Notes under the pieces: generated by a model
Told to the model about the DNA's origin: nothing
Seen by the model: the letters and a program-made list of their open reading frames with translations, nothing else
Databases searched by the model: none
Program-made: the position numbers and the translations under genes
Shown: one piece after another, positions 1 through 9,055 of the stretch
Numbering within the stretch: position 1 is the stretch's first letter
Layout of the letters: every line of letters starts with the position of its first letter
Origin: Streptomyces hiroshimensis
Lineage (GTDB): Bacteria; Actinomycetota; Actinomycetes; Streptomycetales; Streptomycetaceae
Length of the DNA stretch: 64,000 nucleotides
Reading direction: 5' to 3'
NCBI RefSeq assembly: GCF_014650335.1
Contig: NZ_BMUT01000003.1
Location: 352,549 to 416,548 of the forward strand

Positions 1-404
1 TGCTCGGCCTGGAGGAACCGCTGTGGCACGGGCTGTCCTTCCACCACTCCGAGGCCTGCCTCACCAAGGAGGACCGCACCCGCCACCCCGCCGCCGTGCC
101 GCTCGCCGGGCGGTGCACCTGCGGGGAGTGCCGGGGCGAGGCAGCACGCCTGTTCTGCCACCAGGTGGTCATGGCCACCGGCCTGACCTGGAGCGGATTC
201 CGCACCCGCTGGGAAGTGCTCATGCCGGGCGACCAGTGCGACCTGATCTTCGGGCACAACCTGACGACGCTCCACGGCGGCCTCGCCGGCGGCCCCGGCC
301 GCCTCATCGAACCGTACTGCCTGGTCATGGACACCCCGGCCGGCCCCGCCTACGAGCGCTGGCTGGCCGCGTCCTGGCGCCGCTCCCTCCCGGAGGCCGG
401 ATGA
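1..404 (+). CDS. 3' end of an unidentified protein with a CxCGEC motif
   Basis: The reading frame is open from the left edge (first complete codon at base 3) and ends with TGA at 402-404, so the start lies outside the window. About 133 residues are visible. They include a cysteine cluster (CTCGEC) near visible residue 38, further His/Cys residues (LFCHQ) just after it, and a C-terminus ending in RSLPEAG. The clustered cysteines could bind a metal, but I do not recognise the family. Its stop overlaps the ATG at 401 (ATGA), so it is translationally coupled to the PHP gene and probably belongs to the same operon. Confidence 0.6.
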   Translation, partial: LGLEEPLWHGLSFHHSEACLTKEDRTRHPAAVPLAGRCTCGECRGEAARLFCHQVVMATGLTWSGFRTRWEVLMPGDQCDLIFGHNLTTLHGGLAGGPGRLIEPYCLVMDTPAGPAYERWLAASWRRSLPEAG

Positions 405-3400
405 TGCCCGGCGTCCCCGCGCACCGCGCCACCCCGCTCGACCTGCACCTGCACACCCGGTGCTCCGACGGCGACGAGCCCCCCGCCGAGGTCGCCCGCC
501 GCTGCCGGGCCGCCGGCCTGCGCGTCGCCGCGGTCACCGACCACAACACCATGGCGGGCGTCGCCGACTTCACCCGGGCCGCCGGCGGCGCGCTCACCGT
601 CGTCCCCGGGTGCGAGGTCACGGCGCAGTGGCGCGGCGAGGAAGTGCACTGCCTCGCCTACTTCACCGACCCCGCCGACCGGCTCATCCGGCCCTTCCGG
701 CGCAGGATCCGCCGCGTTCACGACGCCGAGCTGGACTGGTGGCGCACCTGGACCGAGCGCGCCCGGGCCATCGGCGTGCCCCTCACCTGGGACCTCGTGA
801 CCGAACGGCTCGGCGGCGACCGCGTCGCCTACGTCGGCGACTACCTCTCCCTGCTGGCCGGCACGGCGGGAGACGATCCCCGGTTCACGGCGTACGCCCC
901 CGCCTCGTACGACCGCATCGCGGCCGACTGGTGCCGCCCCGGACAGCCGCTGCACGTCCCACAGCCCTGGCGCCCCGGCCTCCTCGACGTCCTGACCTGG
1001 ATCACCGAAGCGGGCGGCGCCGCCGTCCTCGCCCACCCCGCCGGCGCCCTGGACGCCTCGGACGACGAGGAGTGCACCACCCTCCTCAAACCCCTGTGCG
1101 AGGCGGGGCTGTCCGGGCTCGAAGCGTGGACCAGCTGGCACACCCCGGCCGAGAGCAGCCGCCTCGCCCGGATCTGCGCCGCCCTCGGCCTCGTGGCCAC
1201 GGCCGGCTCGGACTACCACGGCACACGGGTCAAGTCCTGGGTGCCCGGCCCCGGCCGGCTGCCGGAACCGCCCGCCGACCCCATGGCGATCCTGGACGCG
1301 CTGCACGACCGGGCCGCCGCGGCGGCGCCCGGCGGTTCGTACGTCACTGCCGAGCCGCCGTCCACAGCCGCCCCCCGCGTCTCCCACGTCTCCCACGCCC
1401 AAGAGGGGACCATGACCTCTGCGACCGCCGATGACCCCGGCCGCGCCGCTCCCGACCCCGCCGGCCCGGCGCCGTTCGCGGAGCGCGCCTGGCACCTCGT
1501 CCCCGTCGTCGTCCTGCGGCAGGCCGGCTTCCCGATGGAACTGCTCGCCCCGCTGGTGGACACCGCCGCGGCGGCCGAGGCCGATGCCCTGATGGACCTC
1601 CGGGCCCGCCTCGCCGCCCTCGCGGACGACGTGAAGGACCTGCTCCGGGACCACCAGGTGCCCGGTCGGCAGCGGATGTCGTCCTGGGTGGGCCAACTGC
1701 GCCCGGTCCCCGAGGCCGAGCTCGCCGGGGCGCTCGCGGAGCTGCCCGGCGACGGCCGGGCGACCGGCGCCCTCCGTGGGTACCAGGAGACCGCCGCACG
1801 GCTCGCCGCGGACCGGTCGTCGTTCGCCGCCCGCCACCGCGAGCGGCTCGACGCGGCCGGCTTCGCCGTCGCCCGCGCCTTCACGGACGATCCGGCGCTG
1901 CAGGACGTGCTCCTGCTGTCCAACGACGCCGCCTACCCGGGATTCGCCGCGTGGCTCGACTCCTTCACCGGTGACACCGGGCGGCACACCCGCAAGATGA
2001 CCGATCTGCTGGCCATGTACCTCCAGCGCGTCACTACGAAGAACGAGACCCACGCCCACTTCGGGCCTTTCACCGTCGGCCGCACCGCGCCCGGCTGCGC
2101 ACCGGGCATCACCTGGACCTCACAACAGCCCCTGGAACGCCGCTCCTGCTTCACCCACTGGGCGGCGGAACGCCTCGCAGCGGCGGCTGGGGAGACCCCG
2201 GGCCTCGGCGATTGCCTGCGCCCCCGCAGGCGGCCCCTGGCGTTCCTCCGCGACGGGCGCATCGACCTGTACGCCTTCACCACCCGGGACGGGCTCGACA
2301 CCGACTGGGACTTCCGGCACCTCGGCGGTGCCGCCGTCTCCACCGGCGAGGCCTGGCTGTGGAGGCAGTGCGACGGCGAGCGTACGGTGGGGGAACTGCG
2401 GACGGCGTGGGATGCCCGGTACGGGCCTGATGCGGATACAGATACCGAGGTCGAGGTCGAGGCTGGAGCCGGTTCCGGGGCCGGCCCCGGAACCGGAACC
2501 CCCTCCTTCGACCGGACGCTACGGCGCCTGACGGAGCACGAATGGGTGATCGCCGAGTTCGAGATCCCCGTCGGTGATTCCCGGCCCCTGGCCGCCCTGC
2601 GCGACCTTCTCTCCGGCGCGCCCGGAGAGCTCGCCCGCCCGCTCCTCGCCGCGACCGAACGCTTCGAGCAGGACCTGACCCGCTTCTCGGCACTGCCCCC
2701 GGCAGAGCGACCGGCCCTGCTGGCCGACGCCAAGGACCGGTTCGAAAAGCTGACCCGCGTCCCGGCCAACCGCCACCAAGGCCTGCATTACGCCGACCGC
2801 AGCATCCTCTTCGAGGAGGCCCACAGCGGGCTGGCCGGCCTCACCGTCGGCCCGGACCTCGCACGGTTCATCACGGACGAGCTGTCCGTCGTCTACGAGA
2901 CCGTCCTGGCGGGCCCCCGGCTGCGCATGCGCCGCGAATTCGCGATCCTCACCCGCTGGGCGGCCACGCGGTTCGGCACCGGTACCGCCGTCCCCCTCGA
3001 CCGGCTGTACGCCGAGTTCTTCCGCGACCGGGAGCGGCTGGCCGCCGAATGCGCCGCCGTCGACACCGAACTGGCCGTCCTGGACGCCGAGATCACCCAC
3101 GCCCTGCTCGGCGACGACACCGGCCGGCCCGAGACCGTCGTGCCGCGCGAGCGGTTGGAGGCCGTCCTCGGCGCCCACCCGGCCGCACCGCCCGCCGTCT
3201 GCAACCCCGACGTCCTCTTCGCCGCCGAGAGCCGGGAGGCGCTGGCCCGCGGCGACTTCACCGCCGTCATCGGCGACTGCCACGCCGTGCGCGAGGTCGT
3301 CACCCACACCAGCTTCGGCCCCCTGGTCCAGGAGCGGGCCCCGGAGCTCCTCCCCGAGGTGTACCGCGGCTACCTCTCCCTGCTGGACGACGACGAGGTC

Positions 3401-4102
3401 CTCGTGAACCTGTCCCGGGGCCACCCCGACAAGTCCTCCACCCAGCTCTGCTACCCCTGCCACGACCTGGAGGTGTACGGCCGCTCCCCGCAGACCCGCG
3501 ACAAGGTCCTGCAGCCCTCCCAGCTGTACGTGGTCGTGCGGGCGGATGCCGTGACCGGCGGCCGCCTCGAACTGCGCGCCCGCGGCGTCGGCGGCAGACT
3601 GCGTCTCATGGCCCCTCCCGCCGGCGGCCCCAGCATCCTCCAGGACCCGCTCTCGCCCTTCGCCTTCCCCCGCCACTTCGGCGGCGTCGGCCTGCGCGCC
3701 GAAGCCCTGGAGCACGTCCCCCGCATCCGCTGCGGACGCGTGGTCCTGCAGCGGGAGACCTGGCGGATCCCCGCGGCCGCCCTGCGCGGGACGGCCCTGT
3801 CCGGCGGCCGCACGGCCGCCGACGACGCCGCGGAGTTCCTCGCCGCCCGGCGGCTGCGCACCGAGCACGGCCTGCCCCGCCACGTCTTCGCCAAGGTCCC
3901 CGGTGAGCCCAAGCCGCTCTACGTCGACTGGGACGCCCCCCTGCTCGTACGCCAGCTGAGCCGGCTGGCCCGCAGGACGGGCGGCACGGTGGAGATCTCG
4001 GAGATGCTGCCCGACCCGGACCGGCGCTGGCTGGAGGTGGACGGCCGCCGCTACACGAGCGAGCTGCGCTGTGCCGTGTTCTCGCCCGGGCGGCCGCGAT
4101 GA
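401..4102 (+). CDS. PHP phosphoesterase domain read in frame into a LanB-like (lantibiotic dehydratase/PEARL-type) glutamylation protein
   Basis: Residues 1-330 form a PHP hydrolase: HLHTRCSDG, TDHNT, GCEVT, LAHPAG and GSDYHG supply the His/Asp/Glu metal ligands of the YciV/RNase AM-like group. With no stop codon the frame continues into about 896 residues of LanB N-terminal type: the YLQRVTTKNETHAHFGPF segment, and near the end VFAKVPGEPKPLYVDWD and ISEMLP followed by YTSELR. No SpaB_C elimination domain follows, so this is a glutamylation-only LanB, either a split dehydratase or a peptide aminoacyl-tRNA ligase (PEARL). Known members act on a peptide using aminoacyl-tRNA. An ATG at 1412 with its own ribosome site may give the LanB part alone. 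The upstream and downstream genes both overlap by ATGA, which argues for one operon with the MFS exporter. No precursor peptide is visible here. Confidence 0.8.
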   Translation: MMPGVPAHRATPLDLHLHTRCSDGDEPPAEVARRCRAAGLRVAAVTDHNTMAGVADFTRAAGGALTVVPGCEVTAQWRGEEVHCLAYFTDPADRLIRPFRRRIRRVHDAELDWWRTWTERARAIGVPLTWDLVTERLGGDRVAYVGDYLSLLAGTAGDDPRFTAYAPASYDRIAADWCRPGQPLHVPQPWRPGLLDVLTWITEAGGAAVLAHPAGALDASDDEECTTLLKPLCEAGLSGLEAWTSWHTPAESSRLARICAALGLVATAGSDYHGTRVKSWVPGPGRLPEPPADPMAILDALHDRAAAAAPGGSYVTAEPPSTAAPRVSHVSHAQEGTMTSATADDPGRAAPDPAGPAPFAERAWHLVPVVVLRQAGFPMELLAPLVDTAAAAEADALMDLRARLAALADDVKDLLRDHQVPGRQRMSSWVGQLRPVPEAELAGALAELPGDGRATGALRGYQETAARLAADRSSFAARHRERLDAAGFAVARAFTDDPALQDVLLLSNDAAYPGFAAWLDSFTGDTGRHTRKMTDLLAMYLQRVTTKNETHAHFGPFTVGRTAPGCAPGITWTSQQPLERRSCFTHWAAERLAAAAGETPGLGDCLRPRRRPLAFLRDGRIDLYAFTTRDGLDTDWDFRHLGGAAVSTGEAWLWRQCDGERTVGELRTAWDARYGPDADTDTEVEVEAGAGSGAGPGTGTPSFDRTLRRLTEHEWVIAEFEIPVGDSRPLAALRDLLSGAPGELARPLLAATERFEQDLTRFSALPPAERPALLADAKDRFEKLTRVPANRHQGLHYADRSILFEEAHSGLAGLTVGPDLARFITDELSVVYETVLAGPRLRMRREFAILTRWAATRFGTGTAVPLDRLYAEFFRDRERLAAECAAVDTELAVLDAEITHALLGDDTGRPETVVPRERLEAVLGAHPAAPPAVCNPDVLFAAESREALARGDFTAVIGDCHAVREVVTHTSFGPLVQERAPELLPEVYRGYLSLLDDDEVLVNLSRGHPDKSSTQLCYPCHDLEVYGRSPQTRDKVLQPSQLYVVVRADAVTGGRLELRARGVGGRLRLMAPPAGGPSILQDPLSPFAFPRHFGGVGLRAEALEHVPRIRCGRVVLQRETWRIPAAALRGTALSGGRTAADDAAEFLAARRLRTEHGLPRHVFAKVPGEPKPLYVDWDAPLLVRQLSRLARRTGGTVEISEMLPDPDRRWLEVDGRRYTSELRCAVFSPGRPR
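1401..1414 (+). promoter_or_regulatory. internal ribosome-binding site and alternative start for the LanB-like part
   Basis: AAGAGGGGACC precedes the in-frame ATG at 1412, with a purine-rich Shine-Dalgarno at normal spacing. The protein made from here (MTSATADD..., 896 residues) starts with the variable linker typical of stand-alone LanB proteins. The PHP part may therefore end without its own stop and the cell may make both a fusion and a separate LanB, or the PHP stop codon may have been lost recently. Confidence 0.6.
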
Positions 4103-5343
4103 CGACCACCACCCGGGTCGCCGGCTTCGGCACCGCGTACCACCGGCTGACCGGCGCCGCGGCGGTCTCCGCGGTCGGCGACGGCATGCGGTTCGCCGCC
4201 TTGCCCCTGCTCTCCGCCGCCCTGCTGCACGAAGCGTTCCAGGTCTCCGTGGTCACCGCGGCCACGACCGTGCCCTGGCTGCTGTTCGGACTCCCGGCCG
4301 GCGCGTACGCCGACCGGTTCGAACGGCAGCGGCTCATGGTCCTCGCCGACCTGCTGCGCGCCGGCACTCTGATCGTCACCGCCGTCGCCCTGGCCGCCGG
4401 CCGGCTGACCTTCTGGCCGCTGGTGGCGGCGGCGTTCCTGCTCGGCATGGGCGAAGTGCTCTTCGACTGCGCCTCCTTCGCGCTCCTGCCCGGCGTCGTG
4501 CCCAAAGACCGGCTCGAAGCGGCCAACGGACGGCTGTTCGCCGTCCAGACCGTGGGCCGCGACCTGCTGGGCCACGTCCTCGGCGGCGTCCTCTTCGCGG
4601 CAGGCCGCGCCGTCCCCCTCGTCCTGGACGCGCTGTCCTTCCTGGCGTCCGCGGCCCTGCTCCGGGGCGTCCGCGGGCCGAGACCCGAACCCCCGGCAGG
4701 CCGGCGGCTGCTGGGGGAGATCAGGGAAGGCCTGGAATACGTGGCGCGTGACCCCCTGCTGCGCGCCCTGACCGTCTCCGCCGGCCTGATCAACGCCGTC
4801 TACCTCGGCCAAGTGGCCGTCTTCGTCATCCTCGTGCGCGATGTACTGGAGCTCCCGTCCGCCGCGTACGGGGCGCTCGTGGCGGCCGGCGCGGTCGGCG
4901 GGGTGGTCGGCGGCGCCACCGCGAGCCGCATCAGCCGCGCGGCGGGCCGGGTCCCCACACTCCTGGGCGGCCTCGTCCTCATCGGCGCCGCGGGGCCCGC
5001 CGTGGCCGCGACCGGCAACGTCGCCGTGGTCGCGGTGGCGTACGGCGCAAGCGGGTTCGCCCTCATGCTCTGGAACGTCGTGGCGGTGTCCCTGCGGCAA
5101 GGCCTCATCCCCGACCGGCTGCTGGGCCGGGCGACGGGCGTCTACCGCCTGTTCGCCTGGGGCACGATGCCCCTCGGCGCTCTGCTCTTCGGCATGCTCA
5201 CCGAAGCCGCCGGACCGCGCACGGCCTTCGCGGCGGGCGGGGCGGCGATACTGGCGCTGGCCCTGGCCGTCGCGCCCGTTCTCTTCCGGGACGGCCGGGC
5301 ACGGTACGACGGGCGGGCACTGGCGACGGCGGACGAGGACTGA
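4099..5343 (+). CDS. MFS exporter (MFS_3/EntS-like)
   Basis: A 414-residue, strongly hydrophobic protein with about 12 predicted membrane segments. It carries the MFS motif A-like loop GLPAGAYADRFERQRLM after TM2 and a long central cytoplasmic loop (about residues 190-215, rich in Pro and Arg). The layout matches the MFS_3 group that includes enterobactin exporter EntS and many natural-product exporters. The ATG at 4099 overlaps the preceding TGA (ATGA), so it is coupled to the LanB-like gene. The context suggests export of the product made by the PHP/LanB enzymes, or self-protection; the substrate is unknown. Confidence 0.85.
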   Translation: MTTTTRVAGFGTAYHRLTGAAAVSAVGDGMRFAALPLLSAALLHEAFQVSVVTAATTVPWLLFGLPAGAYADRFERQRLMVLADLLRAGTLIVTAVALAAGRLTFWPLVAAAFLLGMGEVLFDCASFALLPGVVPKDRLEAANGRLFAVQTVGRDLLGHVLGGVLFAAGRAVPLVLDALSFLASAALLRGVRGPRPEPPAGRRLLGEIREGLEYVARDPLLRALTVSAGLINAVYLGQVAVFVILVRDVLELPSAAYGALVAAGAVGGVVGGATASRISRAAGRVPTLLGGLVLIGAAGPAVAATGNVAVVAVAYGASGFALMLWNVVAVSLRQGLIPDRLLGRATGVYRLFAWGTMPLGALLFGMLTEAAGPRTAFAAGGAAILALALAVAPVLFRDGRARYDGRALATADED

Positions 5344-5349
5344 AACGCT

Positions 5350-5432
5350 GAGCCGGCCTCCGACCGTCCAGCCCTCCGACCCCTCCAGCCCGCCAACCCT
5401 CCGACCCTCCAGACCTCCGAGCCCTCCGGCCT
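5350..5432 (+). repeat. C-rich imperfect short repeats between MFS and APH genes
   Basis: About 80 bases made of imperfect CCCTCCGA / CCCTCCAG units with almost no G on the plus strand. It is non-coding on the evidence here. It probably arose by slippage and may act as a spacer. Confidence 0.5.
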
Positions 5433-5459
5433 GACGCCCGAACGGAGCACCGCGCCCCG

Positions 5460-6374
5460 ATGACCCATCCCATGACCATCCTCGGCAGCCTGGCCGAACG
5501 CTGGAAGCTCGACGACCTGACGCCGGTCGGCAGCGGCCTCGAATTCTCCGTCTACTCCGCCCGGAACAAGGACGGCCGGGCCGTCGCCCTGCGGCTCGCG
5601 CACCGCCGCTTCGACTCCAACGCCAACGACCCGCAGGTCGACACGAGGGCGCTGCTGGTGCAGGAGTACGAGATCACCCGCCACCTGACCGCCCACGGCT
5701 TCCCGGTGGCCGAACCGCTGGAACTCCACCTCGCCGAGGACGCGTCGTCCCCCGACGTCCTCCTCTCCGCGTACGTCCCCGACGACGGATCGGACATCGA
5801 CAGCTTCGCCCTCGGCGAGCTCCTCGCCCGCCTCCACCGCCTGCCGCCGCCGCGCCGGCTCGTCCCCGTGGCGGCGGAGGGCGTGAGCACCCGTCAGGCG
5901 CTCGTCGCCCGCATCCGGCGCCGGTGGGCGGAGACCGGCCGGCACGTGGCCGACTGGCCGGCCCCACCGGACCCCGCGCTCCTCGCCCGCCACCTCTCCG
6001 GCGTCACCGAGACCGCGCTCGTGCACTTGGACGTCCGCAGCGCCAACATCCGGCGCAGCGGGGGACGGGTCAACGCCCTCCTGGACTGGTCGAACGCCTT
6101 GCTCGGCGACGCCATCCTCGAATTCGGCCGGCTCACCGAATACGCCCGCTACCCGGAGAACCAACTCGACCCGGAAGCCCTGCGAGCGGGCTACACGACC
6201 CTGCAGCGCGAAGGCCTCCCGCCCGGCACCGCCCCGGCCATGCTGGCCTGCCGCCTGGACACCGCCCTGATGCTGGCCCTGGTCTTCCTCTCGGAAGCCC
6301 CGGACCCCACCCGAGGCCCGACGGCGGCGGACCACGCCCGCGAACTGGCGGACGCCCTCACGAAGGAGCGGTGA
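5460..6374 (+). CDS. APH-family phosphotransferase (aminoglycoside/choline kinase-like)
   Basis: A 304-residue protein of the aminoglycoside phosphotransferase fold. The catalytic loop is HLDVRSAN (HxDxxxxN) at about residues 191-198. It is followed by LLDWSNALLGDAILEFGRL, which holds the metal-binding DW pair and the acidic residue typical of the family. The N-terminus has a short glycine loop (VGSGLEFSVYSA). It probably phosphorylates a small molecule with ATP. It sits 116 bases downstream of the exporter on the same strand, so a tailoring or self-resistance role in that operon is possible but unproven. No recognisable antibiotic-specific motif is present. Confidence 0.8.
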   Translation: MTHPMTILGSLAERWKLDDLTPVGSGLEFSVYSARNKDGRAVALRLAHRRFDSNANDPQVDTRALLVQEYEITRHLTAHGFPVAEPLELHLAEDASSPDVLLSAYVPDDGSDIDSFALGELLARLHRLPPPRRLVPVAAEGVSTRQALVARIRRRWAETGRHVADWPAPPDPALLARHLSGVTETALVHLDVRSANIRRSGGRVNALLDWSNALLGDAILEFGRLTEYARYPENQLDPEALRAGYTTLQREGLPPGTAPAMLACRLDTALMLALVFLSEAPDPTRGPTAADHARELADALTKER

Positions 6375-6434
6375 GAAGCCCGCCGTCCCGTCCAGGGACG
6401 CGGTTTCAGCCGGTCCCAAGCCGTGGTCCGTTGC

Positions 6435-7394
6435 CTACTGGAGCGTGCGGCCTGCGAGCTTCGCGTGGTCGGTGTCCGGGAGCCAGTCGCGCTGGGGAGC
6501 GTAGTCCAGCCAGCGCCGGGCGCGGCCGGTCTCGCTGAAGCCGCGCAGCAGGGTGTCGAGCTGCGGGTGGCGGGCGGACTCGCGCCAGGCCAGCGACCAG
6601 GCGTACAGCGGCGTCGGCTCGACGAGCGGGATGGCGCGCAGGCCCGCGTGGTCGGGGAGGGGTGCGTCGGCGGGAAAGAGCGTGAAGCACCCGGCGCTGC
6701 CGCGGAGGTGCTGAGCGAGGTGGTCCAGGCCCAGGTTGGGACCGTCCTGCCGCCGGGTGAGGGCGAAGTGGTCGGCGAACCGGCGGAGGAAGTCCAGGCG
6801 GGTCAGTTCAGCGGGGCACCACAGGGTGCTGTCGCGCAGGTCGGCCGGGCGCAGCGCGTCCGCTCCGGCCAGCGGGTGGGACGGGCCGACCAGCGCGTCG
6901 ACCGGTTCGAGCCGCACCAGCCGCTGGGTGATGCCCGCGTCGCCGCCGCCGGGCAGCGGGTGCACCCGGCCGAGGCCCAGGTCGGTGTCGCCGCGCAGCA
7001 GCGCCTGCGCGACCGAGGGCCAGTCGCGTCCCGGGCCGGGCTCCAGCCGCACCGGCCCGAGCGCGTGCACGGCCTGGGCGACGGTGCGCATCGGAGCGTA
7101 GAGGTGTCCCCAGGTGTCGATCCGTACAGCCGAACCGGCACCGCACACGGCCGCGATCGCGCGCTCGCCCGCCGTGAGCGCCTCGTGGGCGGCCGGCAGG
7201 AACCGTTGGCCCGCCTCGGTCAGCCGGGTGCCGCCCTCACGCTCGAACAGCCGGACGGCCAGCAGTTCCTCCAGCCGTGCGATGCGCTTGGACAGCGCCT
7301 GCTGACTGGTGTTCAGCTCTCCGGCCGCCCGCCCGAAATGCAGAGTTCCGGCGGTCGTGGTGAACGCGCGAACCAGGGCCAGGTCGAGATCCAT
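6435..7394 (-). CDS. LysR-family transcriptional regulator
   Basis: A 319-residue protein starting MDLDLALVRAF. The N-terminal winged helix is LHFGRAAGELNTSQQALSKRIARLEELLAVRLFERE (residues about 17-52), canonical for LysR, followed by a substrate-binding domain with the VEPVDALVGPSHPLAG segment. It is transcribed away from the quinone-oxidoreductase gene at 7554, the classic LysR arrangement, and likely controls that gene and itself through the inverted and direct repeats at 7411-7455. The C-terminus lies 60 bases from the APH gene, convergent with it. Confidence 0.9.
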   Translation of the reverse strand: MDLDLALVRAFTTTAGTLHFGRAAGELNTSQQALSKRIARLEELLAVRLFEREGGTRLTEAGQRFLPAAHEALTAGERAIAAVCGAGSAVRIDTWGHLYAPMRTVAQAVHALGPVRLEPGPGRDWPSVAQALLRGDTDLGLGRVHPLPGGGDAGITQRLVRLEPVDALVGPSHPLAGADALRPADLRDSTLWCPAELTRLDFLRRFADHFALTRRQDGPNLGLDHLAQHLRGSAGCFTLFPADAPLPDHAGLRAIPLVEPTPLYAWSLAWRESARHPQLDTLLRGFSETGRARRWLDYAPQRDWLPDTDHAKLAGRTLQ

Positions 7395-7410
7395 GCCGCT
7401 GACCTTATGT

Positions 7411-7455
7411 GACAACCGCACGTTGTCGGCCGGGCGGCTTCGTTGTTGGCCGGGC
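7411..7455. promoter_or_regulatory. candidate operator in the lysR/oxidoreductase divergent region
   Basis: GACAAC-CGCAC-GTTGTC (7411-7427) is a perfect 6-bp inverted repeat with a 5-bp spacer. The 15-bp CGTTGTCGGCCGGGC at 7421-7435 recurs with one change as CGTTGTTGGCCGGGC at 7441-7455, exactly 20 bp (two helical turns) later. This fits a LysR recognition site plus an activation site placed 17-60 bases before the lysR start and about 100 bases before the oxidoreductase start. The region also holds three 12-bp GCCACACCGGGC-like units near 7485-7520. Confidence 0.5.
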
Positions 7456-7553
7456 CACCCCGCCGCCCGGTCAGATGGTCTTCGACGCCACACCGGGCGC
7501 CACACCAGGCGCCACACCGGGGACGGCCCCGGAGAGCACTGAGGAGGACCACG

Positions 7554-8471
7554 ATGAAAGCCCTGATACCGACCGGGGATCCCGCCGAACCGGTCGTACT
7601 CGCCGACGTCCCCGAGCCGGTCCCCCGCCCCCATGAGGTGCTGGTGAAGGTCGAGGCGTTCTCGGTCAACCGGGGCGAGACGTTCAAACTGGAAAAGCCC
7701 GTGCCCGGCGAGCGGCCCGGCAAGGACATCGCGGGACTGGTGGTGCAGCCGGCCGCCGACGGAAGCGGACCGTCCGGGATCACTCGGGTCGTGGGCCACC
7801 CCATGGCGGGCGGCTGGGCGGAGTACGTGGCGGTGCCGACGGACGCCCTCGCGGTGCTGCCGGACAGCGTCTCGGTGCTCGAAGGCGCGGCACTGCCGCT
7901 GGCCGGGCTCACCGCATTGCGGCTGCTGCGGGTCGCCGGGCCCGTGGTGGGCCGACGTGTCCTGCTGACCGGTGCGTCCGGCGGTGTGGGCCACTACGTC
8001 ACCGAACTCGCGGCCGCGGCGGGGGCGCAGGTCACCGCCGTGACCCGGGACGCCGAACGCGGCGCCCGGCTGGCCGGGCTCGGCGCCGAAGTCGTCCACG
8101 ACGTCGCCGATGCCCGTGGCCCCTACGACATCGTGCTGGAGTCGACCGGCGGCCGGGCCCTTCCGCTCGCTCTGGCGCGGCTCGCCAGGCGCGGCACGCT
8201 CGTCTGGTTCGGCCAGGCCAGCCGTACGCCTGCCACGCTCGACTTCTTCGACTTCTTCAGCGGCCCCGAGTCGGCCGTCATCCGCCACTTCCACTACCTG
8301 GACGCGGACTCCCGCCTCGACGACGACCTGGCGGCGCTGGTCCGGCTGACCGACGAGGGCCGTCTGCACCCGGAGATCGGCCGCGTCACGGACTGGGGCC
8401 ACACCGCGACCGCCCTTACCGACCTGCGCGACCGCCGCATCCGCGGCAAGGCCGTCCTCACCCTGTCCTGA
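7554..8471 (+). CDS. zinc-independent alcohol dehydrogenase/quinone oxidoreductase (MDR family)
   Basis: A 305-residue protein beginning MKALIPTGD, with GAGGAGGACC upstream as a strong ribosome site; this chooses ATG 7554 over in-frame codons further upstream. It has a GroES-like N-terminal half (VLVKVEAFSVNRGE and PGKDIAGLV) and a Rossmann half with the nucleotide-binding loop VLLTGASGGVGHYVTELA. No structural or catalytic zinc ligand set is visible, so it belongs to the quinone-oxidoreductase-like branch and probably reduces a carbonyl or quinone with NADPH. It is divergent from the LysR gene and is followed 50 bases later by the SnoaL-like gene. Confidence 0.87.
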   Translation: MKALIPTGDPAEPVVLADVPEPVPRPHEVLVKVEAFSVNRGETFKLEKPVPGERPGKDIAGLVVQPAADGSGPSGITRVVGHPMAGGWAEYVAVPTDALAVLPDSVSVLEGAALPLAGLTALRLLRVAGPVVGRRVLLTGASGGVGHYVTELAAAAGAQVTAVTRDAERGARLAGLGAEVVHDVADARGPYDIVLESTGGRALPLALARLARRGTLVWFGQASRTPATLDFFDFFSGPESAVIRHFHYLDADSRLDDDLAALVRLTDEGRLHPEIGRVTDWGHTATALTDLRDRRIRGKAVLTLS

Positions 8472-8521
8472 AGCCCGCCCCCAACGAAAACGCCCCGCAG
8501 ACCAGCCGAAGGAGCACGAAC

Positions 8522-8971
8522 ATGAGCACGACCATGAGCACCACCACCGACCCCCGGACCGTTGTCACCCGCTACATCGAGGCCGTGCGCGACGGCGACG
8601 CCGGCGTCATCCACGACAGCTTCGCCGAGGACGCGACCTGGCACTACCCGGGCAGCCTCCCGATCTCCAAGGTGTGGCACGGCCGCGACGCGATCATCAA
8701 CGACTTCCTCGGCGGCATGGGACCCGCCCTCGTCCCCGGCAGCCTGGAAATCGTCCTGGTCAGCACCATCGCCGAGCGCGACCGCGTAGTCGCCGAATGG
8801 ACCTCCAGGGCCACAACCGTGCACGGCAGCACCTACGACAACCGCTGCGTCGGCATCTTCACCGTCCGCGACGGCAAGATCACTTCCGTCATCGAATACG
8901 CCGACACCCACCACGTCGCCGCCGCCCTCTTCCCGGACCACCACGCCCCCCGGCCCGCCGGCGAGGTGTGA
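8522..8971 (+). CDS. SnoaL-like/nuclear transport factor 2 fold protein
   Basis: A 149-residue protein with the NTF2/ketosteroid-isomerase layout: an N-terminal helix (TVVTRYIEAVRDGDAGVIHDSFAEDATWHYPG), a strand-rich core, GRDAIINDFLGGM, and a terminal strand pair with GKITSVIEYADTHHVAAALF. GAAGGAGCACGAAC before the ATG is a good ribosome site. Family members catalyse small isomerisation, cyclisation or hydrolysis reactions or act as small-molecule binders. It is very likely cotranscribed with the oxidoreductase 50 bases upstream and under the LysR regulator. Confidence 0.82.
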   Translation: MSTTMSTTTDPRTVVTRYIEAVRDGDAGVIHDSFAEDATWHYPGSLPISKVWHGRDAIINDFLGGMGPALVPGSLEIVLVSTIAERDRVVAEWTSRATTVHGSTYDNRCVGIFTVRDGKITSVIEYADTHHVAAALFPDHHAPRPAGEV

Positions 8972-9055
8972 GCCGCGACGAACACAGGGCCGGGGCGATA
9001 ACGTTCGCCGTCGCTCAGAGCCCCGGACTCGGGGCCTGCGACGCCTTCGGTCAGC

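Noticed and set aside
23..400. Extension of the PHP-LanB frame upstream to base 23
   Set aside because: The translation there is Arg/Pro/His-rich shadow sequence, and the overlapping frame 3 reading (ending at 404 with a CxCGEC motif) is the more credible gene. ATG 401 gives a normal PHP start.
6375..6434. Weak CGTCCC/GGGACG hairpin between the APH and LysR genes
   Set aside because: The stem is only 6 bp, too short to call a terminator with confidence.
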